Below, in pieces: positions 1 to 10,741 of a stretch of DNA of 64,000 bases; position 1 is the first letter of the stretch; each line of letters starts with the position of its first letter. This DNA comes from Salvelinus alpinus (Eukaryota; Chordata; Actinopteri; Salmoniformes; Salmonidae), in assembly GCF_045679555.1 (NCBI RefSeq), contig NC_092122.1, positions 8,179,003 through 8,243,002 of the forward strand, read 5' to 3'. The notes beneath the pieces are model-generated. The model searched no databases and was not told the origin of the DNA. It saw only the letters and a list, made by a program, of their open reading frames with translations. The position numbers and the translations under genes are program-made.

Positions 1-214
1 GACGAATACCTACATCCCGCTGAGATAATGCTTTTCAAAGTATAACTTTCCACGTAGTTTATATCTTAAAAGTTTGATTTGTAAAATAGTTCATGTTCGA
101 CTCACGTCTTCAAAGTTGTCGGGTGGATCTCTTTCTCGATGAGGGGCAGCACGGCATCTAAACGGAGGCCAAACCGAACCCCCTCTACCTCCACAAACAG
201 CCCACACACCTGGG

Positions 215-220
215 CCCCCC
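215..220. other. run of six C breaking the utp20 frame
   Basis: In the minus reading, the exon opens in one frame and continues in another; dropping one base from this run restores agreement with the family ([12 protein letters not shown]). It is either a real one-base insertion or a homopolymer sequencing error. Confidence 0.7.
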
Positions 221-380
221 AGACGACGCAGACACACCTGGGGGTAGGGGTCAGGGGCTACAGCAGGAGGACACGGGTTGCATCTCAATTGTCTAAAGTG
301 GATTTCTCTCCTTTATTTGCACTTCATCAGATATTTACATTGCTTTATTAGATGCATAGAGAAAGACAATTAAGACGAGT

Positions 381-414
381 GTGTGTGTGTGTGTCTGCAT
401 GTGTGTGTGTGTGC
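381..414. repeat. GT microsatellite
   Basis: Alternating GT, interrupted once, just downstream of a utp20 exon (in minus sense). Typical dinucleotide repeat. Confidence 0.9.
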
Positions 415-3400
415 GTCCATACCTTGTCTCCAGACAGCCAAGTGTTGACCAGGGTGTTCTGGTGTTCCTGGTCCAGTTGACTCAGCAGTGATTTGATAGC
501 CACGGCGGCCATTTTCTTACAGCGAGCCGAGTCATCGTTAACCATGGCCAGAGCCAGAGGGACGAAGAACAACCCACTGTGCTGCAGCAGCAGGTTCTAG
601 GACAGAGACGAATCAGTTACACACAGGAGTAGAATTAGGTTGTCCCCAAAAAACTGATCTAAGGTCAGTTTTGAGTTTATTCCCTCTAATGGTTAGGGTT
701 AGTATGTGGGATCTATTTCTATAGCCAACTTCAACCAGGAGCAGTGGGTTTAGAAAGCGACCAGAGTTACTGCGAGTCGAACTCAAGTAATTATGGGATG
801 TGTGTGTCAGGTGGATTGTTGTGGATACCTGAGAGAAGGTCTGAAAGATATAGCCCATCAGCTCCAGAGAAGCCTCTCTTCCTGTGTCAAACTCATAACT
901 AACACAGAGAGAGATTGTAGTATCAAAAGTCACAAACAATCGACTTACATCTAAAATAACGAATCCCTTTAAACACAAATGTATCCTACCTGAGCTGTGC
1001 CACGATGAAGTCTAGATGTGATCTCAGTTTCTTCCCCAGAGGATAATCCAGGATATACTTCTGGTAAATCTACAGGTGAAAATAACAGAAACACTAAAAT
1101 ACCTTTTTACAAGACACCTTCAAAAATAAAATACAAAACGCTAAAATACAGGTTTAAAAATGTATATAAAAAGAAACAAAACTGTACATGGACCCTGATC
1201 ATGCCGTTCTGCCCGGTAACAGACAGCTTGGCCACTTTCTTCATCAGCTCCTCCATCTCTGGTACTACCAGCTTCCTGGACAGGATGGCCTGTAGCTGGA
1301 GATAGAGAGGATATAGTACAGAGGATATAGTACAGAGGAGGACAGATGAAGAATTTCATTATACACTTTGAAAGCAAATACATCTATATGTCTGGTTAAA
1401 TAAAAGTATAAAATGCTGGGGTCTGATGCATTAGCTGTAGCAATAAAATACGGTCTCAGGTGAAGAGGGAGGGCGTCAGCTACCTTTAGCAGGCCGAAGG
1501 CTGTCGCCTGACGTGATTGGTCACAAATGTCCTCCTCAGCGTATCCCAGCAGCACTTGCAGCTGCGTCTCAGTTATCTTGTGTGTCTTCATGTTCTTTAC
1601 TAGGGTGGTGATGGACTGACAGCAAAAAGAAGGGTCATTCAATTCATTTGATACAGACAAATTTCTGTCATATCAAATCATTGAAACACACAATATGGCC
1701 TATAAACTGGTTACCAACGTAATTAGAACGGTAAACAAGTCGTCATGTGGTATATTTAAGCAATAAAGGCACGAGGGGGTGTGGTATATGGCCAATATAC
1801 CACGGCTATGGGATGTTCTTAGTAACGACGCAGCGCAAAATACCTGGATACAGGAATCCAGGGCTCGAACGACCCGGTTTATAATTGATACTATATTAAT
1901 ATGTATTAATTCAACCATTTCCAGAACAGAAACAATCACTTGTGCTACCTTGAAGCAGTTCTGGACGAGTTGGAAGTTCTCTCCGCGGGCAGCACCAGCC
2001 TTGGAGTAGTCTTTGAGCAGGACAAACAGCTGCTTAGTGAGCTGGCCTGCATTCTGCTCTACAGCTGGCATTGAGAACCGCAACAGGAACGTAAAAGCTA
2101 AGAGAGCCTCTGTTATCACAGAGAGAGAGATATACATTCAGATACAGACACACACACATAGAAATCAACACGTATACACACTTCTCAACATGCGCACACA
2201 CACACACACACTACTGACCTTGGAGTTGAGACAATCTAGTAGCAGGGCAAAGAAGGGATCCAGCATCTCAAGAGCAGAGGCCTCAGAGGAGTTGACCTTG
2301 GACTTCTTCAGACTCATATGGAGCAGCTAGACAGAGACAGAGCGACAACAGTCAACCAACATTCAACTGACCACAGATGAATGAACAGGAAACCACTATT
2401 CAGCCAATGGTTACTATCTATTCACGGGACTGTTGGCTGTTTATCTTAATGCCTGCTTGCCGCAAAACACCATTCCATCTTCCAGTCAACCTGTGAGAAA
2501 GTTCCTGAATGTTTTAGAGAGGGTAGCTAGGTTGGTTTACCCGGAGACCAGTGTCCACTAGGATGTGCATGTTGGTGCGACTGCTGACGGGGGCTTTAAG
2601 TCCCCCTCTCTTTGGGGTGGGGGGCAAGAGGAGACAGCTGGGAGGGGGCAGGCGAGGGTCCGGGGGGGGGGCCTGGGGCTTTTTGTCCCTACACACAAAC
2701 AATAAAGACACGCCGTCAAATATTTGCCTGAGAGTGAGTGAGTGAGAGACAGAGCAAGGAAAAGGGAGTATGCGTGCAGTGTGTGCGTGTACATACCCGT
2801 TCCTCTTGGTGACGAGGGGCAGACTCTCCGAGACCAGGCCGTGGCTGAGCAGTAGTACAGCCTGATGGTCCATGGCCTGGTTCACCAGTAGACCTGACAC
2901 TATCCTCTTCAACACTGCATGGGCACGACGGGCTGTCTTCAGATTGGCTGTGTTCTCCAGGATCTAGAGAGAGAGAGAGATTCAGACAGAAGGGGAGAGA
3001 GAGACAGAAAGATAGATAAAGTCACATACAGACAGTTAGCAGGGACATCAACAGATTACTTTGCAATCTAAGGAATTTCAGTCACGTATAAGTGATACTT
3101 ACATCTTTCATTGGCAGTATGAGTTGTATGACTCTGTCCTTGCCAGAGTACTGGCCCAGGAACTCATAGGAGTCCATACTCTTACTGTGGCGAGCCTCCA
3201 TCAGCTTAGAGACGATCCCCTTCACCTCCTTCTCCTCAGCCACCGCACCAAACAGCTCGTTGTTGAAGATCTACAGGAGAGGAGTGGAACAATGGTGGAT
3301 GTATGAGACGTGTGAAAGGAGAGCTGGCAAGTTTGTGTATCAAAATGGATTATGCACACGGGCACAAACACACCCGGACAGACACACGCATAAACATACA

Positions 3401-3649
3401 AACACAAATGTAAACGCATAGGTTAGAATAGGTACATCTATTGGCAGGCCCATGCAGTGGTCCAAGTCTCCAGGCTTCAGGATAGGAGCGAGGTGAGACA
3501 GGAGTTGGTACACTGTGAACGTCAACACATGGACCTGAGGGAGAGAGTGTCAGTGGATCAAAACAGTCATATAATTTGGAATAATTCCCTTAATGACTGA
3601 ATACATTTACACAGACAGAGATGGAGTCTGTCACAAAAACATACACAGT

Positions 3650-4140
3650 CGCTAGTGAAAGTCTACACAATCAATCAAAAAAATTGTAATAAAAAGGGAT
3701 TACATTCAATTTTTTTCCTACCGATCTACACAACCTTCTCCACATTTATAAAGTGAAATAACCTTTTTTTCAACTACCAACTTAACTGCGTATATCTTCA
3801 CACCCCAGAGTGCATACTTGGTGGAAGCAGCTTTGGCAGCCAGTACAGCTGTGAATCGTTTTTTAATAAGACTCTACCAACTTTTCACAACTCTTAGGGC
3901 AACACATATCCATTGTTGCTGTCAAACTTGCTCAGTAAATTTGGTTGGGAATCATTTATGGACAGCAATATTCAAAACTTTTCTCTGATTTCCAAACAAA
4001 TTTAAGTTAGAACTGAGACTGGACCACTCAGGAACACTCAACACCTATAGAAAAGCCATTCTGGTGTGTCATTGGCATAAACATGTGTGTAATTGTCCCA
4101 TTGAAAAACAAAGCTATCCCTTTTTAGACTTTCACTAGGC
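3650..4140 (-). mobile_element. Tc1-like transposon remnant
   Basis: The stretch resembles the better preserved Tc1-like element at 20,376-21,823: shared phrases describe the same antisense transposase region (for example the sequence around 3,820-3,850 and 3,985-4,045). No intact reading frame or terminal repeat remains. It lies in the gap where utp20 middle exons are missing. Confidence 0.5.
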
Positions 4141-4215
4141 ACCGTAATGTGGTCTTGGAAAGCGTCCCAAATAGCACCCTATTCCCTTTGAAGTGCACTA
4201 CTTTTGACCAGAGGC
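4141..4215. repeat. short interspersed repeat with GTGCACTAC motif
   Basis: Sequence around caaatagcaccctattccct and agtgcactacttttgaccag. Related stretches occur at about 45,625-45,700 and 63,175-63,255. A short dispersed repeat, probably a MITE, that I associate with salmonid genomes. Confidence 0.6.
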
Positions 4216-4229
4216 CATCGCAGCCTAGG

Positions 4230-5300
4230 CCTCGTGTCCAAGGTCTGAGACTAGTGCTTAGGTCTGTCGTGTCTTTGACATCATTAAAACTGAAGACTTA
4301 TCTATCAAATAACTCTCTGTAATTATTATTACGCGATTAAACTGATTAATCATGTAACTGTAATTAACTAGGAAGTCGGGGCACCAAGGAAAATATTCAG
4401 ATTACAAAGTTATAATTTTTCTAATATAACTTTCAGATATTTGAATATCTGATCACTTAGTCTTCGAATTAATTATTATTTACCTCATGTTAGTCTCATT
4501 CCAAACGTCGTAAATTGTTGGTTATCTGCACGAACCCAGTCTTCACTATGAGTCATCCATACATCAATTGTCTTAAAATAATTTATTTACTAACTAAGTA
4601 ATTCACAGAAATGCATAACAAACAGTAGATAGTTACAAGGAAATGATAGCGGAGTTTCCCTAGTGGGATAAACCGGCATCGCGGCTTAGTGTACAAAAGG
4701 GAAGTGGGGGTCGACTGAGATAAGACAACACACAGTTGATAATTATAACAATTGAAATGCTAATCCTTTGCACATGAACGCTCACTCATTCGGGAACAAT
4801 TGCAATCAATATCTATATTTATGCTCAGTGTGTCGTCGGGATCTCTGTTGAAAAGTTTGTTTCTGTCGGAGAGTTTGTCCGCTCTCTCTCTCTGTCGTGG
4901 TTAGAATGGAAAGTTCAGAGTGACATTCATTCATGTCGATATAGGATAGATGTTTCGGCGGTTGTCGGTCTTCGCGTTCAATGATACCGAATTCCTAGCT
5001 GCAGACTAGTAATTAATATCAAAGACTTGTTCTTATTCTGTCGGTATCGATAGTCTAAGAGTTTAACCACGTGGGATGGTTAAAAGATTCAGCAATCTAC
5101 TCAAACCTTAGGTTTATGGTCTCCTCTCAACCCTTGGCCATCTCGTTATCGAGGTAAGCTGGTCTCCTCGCAAACCTTGGCCATCTCGTTATCGAGGTAA
5201 ACTGGTCTGGTGATAGAAAACCCGGGTGGGGGTTTTATTCGGAAGCGTCACTTGAGTGGGTTGAGTTACTGACGTGATCTTCCTGTCTGGGTTGGCGCCC
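4230..5300. repeat. unclassified repeat-like sequence in utp20 gap
   Basis: No exon is seen here although several utp20 exons should be. The stretch is AT-rich with two near-identical copies of a 34-base phrase (ctcgttatcgaggtaa at about 5,140 and 5,190). It could be part of an LTR element or another transposon interrupted by the LINE fragment to its right. I cannot classify it from the sequence alone. Confidence 0.35.
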
Positions 5301-5307
5301 CCCCCCC

Positions 5308-6168
5308 TTGGTTTGTGCTGTGGTGGAGATCTTTGTGGGCTATACTCGGCCTTCTCAGGATTGTAAGTTGGTGGTTGAAGATATCCCTCTAGTGGTGCGG
5401 GGGCTGTGCTTTGGCAAAGTGGGTGGGGTTATATCCTTCCTGTTTGGCCCTGTCCGGGGGTATCATCGGATGGGGCCACAGTGTCTCCTGACCCCTCCTG
5501 TCTCAGCCTCCAGTATTTATGCTGCAGTAGTTTGTGTCGGGGGGCTAGGGTCAGTTGGTTATATCTGAAGTACTTCTCCTGTCTTATCCAGTGTCCTGTG
5601 TGAATTTAAGTATGCTCTCTCTAATTCTCTCCTTCTCTCTTTCTTTCTCTCTCTCGGAGGACCTGAGCCCTAGGACCATGCGTCAGGACTACCGGGCATG
5701 ATGACTCCTTGCTGTCCCCAGTCCACCTGGCCTTGCTGCTGTTCCAGTTTCAACTGTTCTGCCTGCGGTTATGGAACCCTGACCTGTCCACCGGACGTGC
5801 TACCTGTCCCAGACCTGCTGTTTTCAACTCTTAATGATCGGCTATGAAAAGCCAACTGACATTTATTCCTGATTATTATTTGACCATGCTGGTCATTTAT
5901 GAACATTTTGAACATCTTGGCCATGTTCTGTTATAATCTCCACCCAGCACAGCCAGAAGAGGACTGGACATCCCTCATAGCCTGGTTCCTCTCTAGGTTT
6001 CTTCCTAGGTTTTGGCCTTTCTAGGGAGTTTTTCCTAGCCGCCGTGCTTCTACACCTGCATTGCTTGCTGTTTGGGGTTTTAGGCTGGGTTTCTGTACAG
6101 CACTTCGAGATATTAGCTGATGTACAAAGGGCTATATAAAATAAACTTGATTGAAACTTGATTGAGTA
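5308..6168 (+). mobile_element. non-LTR retrotransposon 3' fragment
   Basis: A non-coding 3' portion of a LINE, ending in the phrase gggctatataaaataaactt and two TTGAT-type tail repeats (aacttgattga twice at about 6,145-6,167), which is how these retrotransposons end. I recognise this segment as a very common interspersed repeat of salmonid introns. No coding part is left. The element is 5'-truncated, as is usual. Confidence 0.6.
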
Positions 6169-6169
6169 G

Positions 6170-6780
6170 AAAAGGGCCTGTCCCAGGACGCAAGACCATA
6201 ACTGTGCTCATGGGCGGTCCTCTGATTTAGTTAAACTCCAAAGGGAATTGGAGTTTCCTTCATTAAACAGTCCAAAATCACATTACACAATTTCACAAAC
6301 AGTATCATCCTCACTCATTCATCTTATACAACAATTAGATGTAAGCCTCATATCTGAGGCTATTGTATAAACAGCGTTATGGTAATGTGGCCGTATTGTC
6401 TCTCATGAGTTCCACAAAATTGTACCAAACGGACCAGTTCGTAGCTGGATTATTCACCGATCTTTTATACATTCTCCAGAACATAAATACTGTTCGGACC
6501 TCCAGTTCTGTGAGGTGGAAGAAATTCCTTTGTTCTCTCTATGAAAACTCACTCTCTCTCTATACTGTGGCCATGAGGAGATCATCTCCTCCAGGAATTT
6601 ACGACCTGAGGTCGCAGAAGCCTGAGTGTAGGAGACAGAGAGAGGGGGATTGTGCTCGCTGTACCCAAAGAGGGCAACGTCATGACAAGTCCATCTGTAA
6701 GAAAAGACAGAGGAACCTATTCAACTGTAGTGTTCATGTAGCTTTTCCATGTAACCAAATGAGGAAAAACTCTGGTCCAT
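6170..6780. repeat. unclassified repeat-like sequence right of the LINE fragment
   Basis: Contains an open stretch 6363-6782 (139 codons) that resembles no family I know and is rich in low-complexity serine/arginine. It probably continues the repeat that begins near 4,230, split by the LINE. No utp20 exon is visible. Confidence 0.35.
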
Positions 6781-7849
6781 AGTTATACTGTTTAGTATTT
6801 ACTTTTATTAGTAGCATTTGCATACTCTAGCAGTGGCCCTGTAAATATTGCATTTGCGTATTCTATACGCTGTCCATAGGCCTCACCTGAAGAGATGTAG
6901 ACTCCCTCAGGTGGCTGGGGGAACACACTGCCGTTGACGCTCAGCTCCGCCTCCTCACCCTCCGAAACCAGAAGGTCCTTCGTGGTCACCAAGGACTCGG
7001 CCATGTCCATCACCAAGGCAACGGTCTGGGTGGAGACATTCTTGGCGGAGAGCAGGGCGAACACGTTCAGGAGGACGTCACACTCTGGGTGACCAGACTG
7101 CTGCTTGGCCAGGAGGGGGAAGTACCTGAGAGAGGAGATAAGGTGGTCACTTTCAGGTGGTTGAATCTGTCACCTACCACTGGGTCATGGTAAATTCCTC
7201 CTAGTTCCCCACTGGAAACTGGATTGTTGCCAGAAACATTCAACCATTCATTTACTGATCTCACTGTGAAAAGGACTTGGCCTTAGTGTAGCTGAAGTCT
7301 CAACACAAAGACTGCTTGATAAGCTTACCTGGCATTCTTGCTCCAGACGTGGATGAGTTTGAGGAGGGGGGTGGGGGAGTAGGGGCAGACGGCAATACGA
7401 GTCGAAGCCATCAAAGAAGTCCTGGATCCTCAGGACCCCCAGGCGCCTCAGGTTCTTCAGAGGAGCGATACAGCCTGCCTTTAACTGGGCAGAGAGAGGA
7501 AAAAATTTTTTAGGAGTCATCTTTAAAACCTGTTTATCTATTTTTAGCCCTGCTTTCGGCTGCAAAGAGTAGAAAAGGAGGTGACAAAACAACTTTTCGG
7601 AGTTACTGACTAAAAACTCATGTTTGTGTGCAGTATCATACATGAACATCAACATGCTTTATACATGCTCACACCTGCAACTGCCAGGGCAGGCCTCTCT
7701 GAGCCTCCTGCTCTAGTATAGGTCTCAGAGGGCGAGCTGCGGCATACTGCCACAATGGCTACACTGCAGCTCCTGCCCAAGACCACTACTGACTTGAAAC
7801 TTTACTAAGCGTTTTTCTCAAGAGACACCAGGAGCTTATTATCAAGCTT

Positions 7850-7920
7850 CTCTGAGTAGGAGCGATGATCTAGGATCAGGTCGCCCCCTGTCCATATAAT
7901 CATATTCATTGTGATCTAAA
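7850..7920. repeat. short dispersed repeat (GATCTAGGATCAG motif)
   Basis: The motif gatgatctaggatcagg followed by an inverted counterpart recurs, in variant form, at about 643-770, 40,785-40,905 and 52,318-52,410. This is a MITE-like family. Confidence 0.5.
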
Positions 7921-8785
7921 AGGATCAACTGATTGTAAATCAGCACTCCTACTCATCCAGCAGCCTCTTGTTACATACCTCCCCTGGTCCAACACAGAAT
8001 ATACAGCAGGTTTCTCAAGACTAAGCCTTTGTGAGACAGTGAGACTCTCCGGCTGTGTATATACCTGTTCTCTCTGGTTGAGGATGGTGGCGACGGAGGC
8101 GGTGACACACAGTAGGATCTGCAGCACCTTGGGCAGGTGTGTGTGGATGAGGTGGCCCAGTTTACTGATGACTGTGTTGACTATGTTCAGCAGGCTGTGC
8201 TGCCGACCCAGAGGAAGGACGGCAGAGGAGTCCGTCTCGGATATCGCTTTGTCTACTGCAGCTAGACACAGACCTGGAAAGAGGGAGTGTGGAGAGAGGG
8301 AGTGTGGAGAGAGGGAGTGGAGAAAAAAAATACAGCGAGAGTGGGTCCAGGGTTCACATGTCGTACTTTTAAAACAAACACAGATCCACTCCAACCCCCC
8401 CCCCCACACACACACACACAATATCATGAGACAGAGGGCAACAGAGCCATACAGTGAGGAATAAGACGAGAAACACTCCACTCCCATACAGGTTTTATAT
8501 CACACGGCGGAGGGCGCCCTACCTTGTCCGTGGTGGCAGACGGGCTCCAGCAGGAGGTCAATGAACATGCCCAGCTCCTCAGACTGGCATCCTGCCAGGA
8601 ACCAGAGCATGATGGAGGAACGCTGCACAGCGCCAGACTTGCCCTGGAACTTACTGCCAGTCTTACTGCGCATCCGCCCAAACAGAACCCTACAGAGGTT
8701 AGAGGAGAGGGGGATGGGATGGTTATATTGGAGTAGTAAAGGTGACACATAAATAGGCTACAAGTTTAAGTTTACTTGAAGGTGC

Positions 8786-8822
<37 letters not shown>
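8786..8822. repeat. CA microsatellite
   Basis: About 18 uninterrupted CA units in a utp20 intron. Confidence 0.95.
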
Positions 8823-8825
<3 letters not shown>

Positions 8826-9859
8826 TAATCACAAACAAGAGTAATTGCACACACACCTCATAAGCAGCGGGATAAGCTGGGCCCTGTGTGAGGCGTCCAC
8901 CACGGCCTGCTCCTCTGAGACGTTGAAGTGGACGATCTCATCCTTGAAGTGTTTGTCATCAAGCAGCCTCTCCAGATTCTCCCTGAACACAACAGTCAGA
9001 GACGTTCAATAACGCAGGACTGTAGGTCCAGAAGCACAGGACATGTCAGATACAGAAAAATAAATTTTTATTACTATATCACATCAAACACAGAAAGACA
9101 GTGTATCAAATGACCACCAGATATTGAATCCAGATATATTAGCAACTCTATGAGCCTATCGGCCTGCACAGCTTCAAAGAGGCACAAGAGCAACGTTGTT
9201 GACAGGGTCTACACAGGGTCTCCAGAGTGATTCTGTGAATTAGGTCAGTGGTACATTGCGGGAAATGAAATAACCGAACATCACAACTTCTGTTAGATGG
9301 GAAATTGTAAGTAAATGGATAGTTTAATAAGAGAAGTGAATATAGGAACTCCTGTCAGATCTGTGGTTCCTAGGGGGAGGTTAACATTCCTGCTCAGTGA
9401 TGACTCCGATCTCTATCAGTACTGGTAACAATGACTTCCATTGAGACCGGGAGTCCATAACGAATAGTATCCCTTACTCTTACGCCAATCATCTGAACAA
9501 AAATGTTAAATGGTGATACCAGAAAGTACGTTTTATGCCTGGCACACTGTAAAAGGACTGAAGGTATGTTACAACAAGAGATAAGACGAGACGTCGAGTG
9601 ACATTGTCGTTCGGAAATAAGCCAGAGAGCAAACTTTGGGGTCTTTGTAGGTCAGAACACACTCCAATGCTGCCCTCTGGATCTGCTGGTCCTGGTGACA
9701 CGGCAACTGACTGATAGCAGTACACTGACGGAGACTACCTGCTGTTTAGGTAGATAGGCTGATAACGGGTCAGGTAAGTACGTTTAATTGAGCATGCAGT
9801 TGATGCAGGCTAAATGGGCATATAGTGAGAACAGCTGAGAGTGAACTGATGTGAGTAGC

Positions 9860-10570
9860 CGATGTGAGTAAGACTTTTAAACAGGTCAACATTCACAAGG
9901 CCGCAGGGACAGACGGATTACCAGGACGTGCACTCCGAGCCTGCGCTGACCAACTGGCAAGGGTCTTCACTGACATGTTCAACCTCTCCCTGTCTGAGTC
10001 TATAATACCAACATGTTTCAAGCAGACCACCATAGTCCCTGTGCCCAAGAACACTAAGGTAACCTGCCTAAATGACTACAGACCCGTAGCACTCACATCT
10101 GTGGCCATTAATGCTTTGAAAGGCTGGTCATGGCTCACATCAACACCATTATCCCAGAAACCCTAGACCCACTCCAATTTGCATAACACCCCAACAGATC
10201 CACAGATGATGCAATCTCTATTGCACTGTACTACCCTTTCCCACCTGGACAAAAGGAACACCTATGTGAGAATGCTGTTCATTGACTACAGCTCAGCGTT
10301 CAACACCAGAGTGCCCTCAAAGCACATCACTAAGCTAAGGACCCTGGGACTAAACACCTCTGCAACTGGATCCTGGACTTCCTGACGAGCCGCCCCCAGG
10401 TGGTAAGGGTAGGCAACAACACATCCGCCACACCAATCCTCAACACGGGGGCCCCTCAGGGTTGCGTCCTCAGTCCCCTCCTGTACTCCCTGTTCACTCA
10501 TGACTGCATGGCCAGGCACGATCCCAACACCATCATCAAGTTTGCCGATGACAACAGTGATCACCGACAA
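9860..10570 (+). mobile_element. Rex1-like LINE reverse transcriptase fragment
   Basis: Translated pieces in more than one frame match a non-LTR reverse transcriptase: HKAAGTDGLPGRALRACADQ, then [56 protein letters not shown] and the catalytic-loop region KFADDNS. The order is the usual one for fingers and palm, but frameshifts and a stop interrupt it, and both ends of the element are missing. It sits in the utp20 intron between exons about 9625-9706 and 10650-10817, in opposite orientation to the gene. The family assignment (Rex1/Babar-like) is from memory. Confidence 0.75.
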
Positions 10571-10738
10571 TGATGAGACGGCCTAAAAAGGTATTGTGAA
10601 ACAAAAATAAATGTTTATTTCCAAAATCTTCAACGTGATCATCTCTTACTTGGCTGCTGCTCTTTTTGGTGGCATCTTCCTCTCTGGTCTAGCCTCCTCC
10701 TCCTCCCTGTCCTCTTCTTCCTCTCCCGCCATGCTAGC

Positions 10739-10741
10739 CTA
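10739..10741 (-). other. premature stop codon in utp20 exon
   Basis: TAG in the frame that reads NEFYPADLLLAPTQDMRKRS before it and an acidic stretch ending PPKRAAAK after it. Both sides match the family in the same frame, so this is a true nonsense position, not a splice-site guess. Confidence 0.8.

Larger units (their letters stand above)
106..3534 (-). pseudogene. utp20: utp20 exon block encoding the C-terminal third
   Basis: Exons (plus coordinates, read right to left): 3436-3534, 3103-3270, 2797-2963, 2541-2688, 2219-2326, 1949-2097, 1484-1615, 1188-1289, 990-1069, 829-898, 423-596, 106-237. All have GT donors and AG acceptors. They encode the region with IFNNELFGAVAEEKEV, the proline-rich DPRLPPPSCLLLPPTP, the DYSKAGAARGENFQLV segment, and LLGYAEEDICDQSRQATAFG. 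Most of this block is still open. The exception is the leftmost exon: the reading VCLRRLG must shift by one base at a run of six G (minus strand; C at 215-220) to reach [21 protein letters not shown] five-base run would keep frame, so a sequencing error is possible here. Confidence 0.85.

Noticed and set aside
6363-6782. 139-codon plus-strand frame
   Set aside because: No family resemblance, low-complexity content, and located in repeat sequence with no splice context.
7906-8487. 193-codon minus-strand frame
   Set aside because: It contains the true utp20 exon 8065-8261, but the rest is read-through of introns including a CA run.
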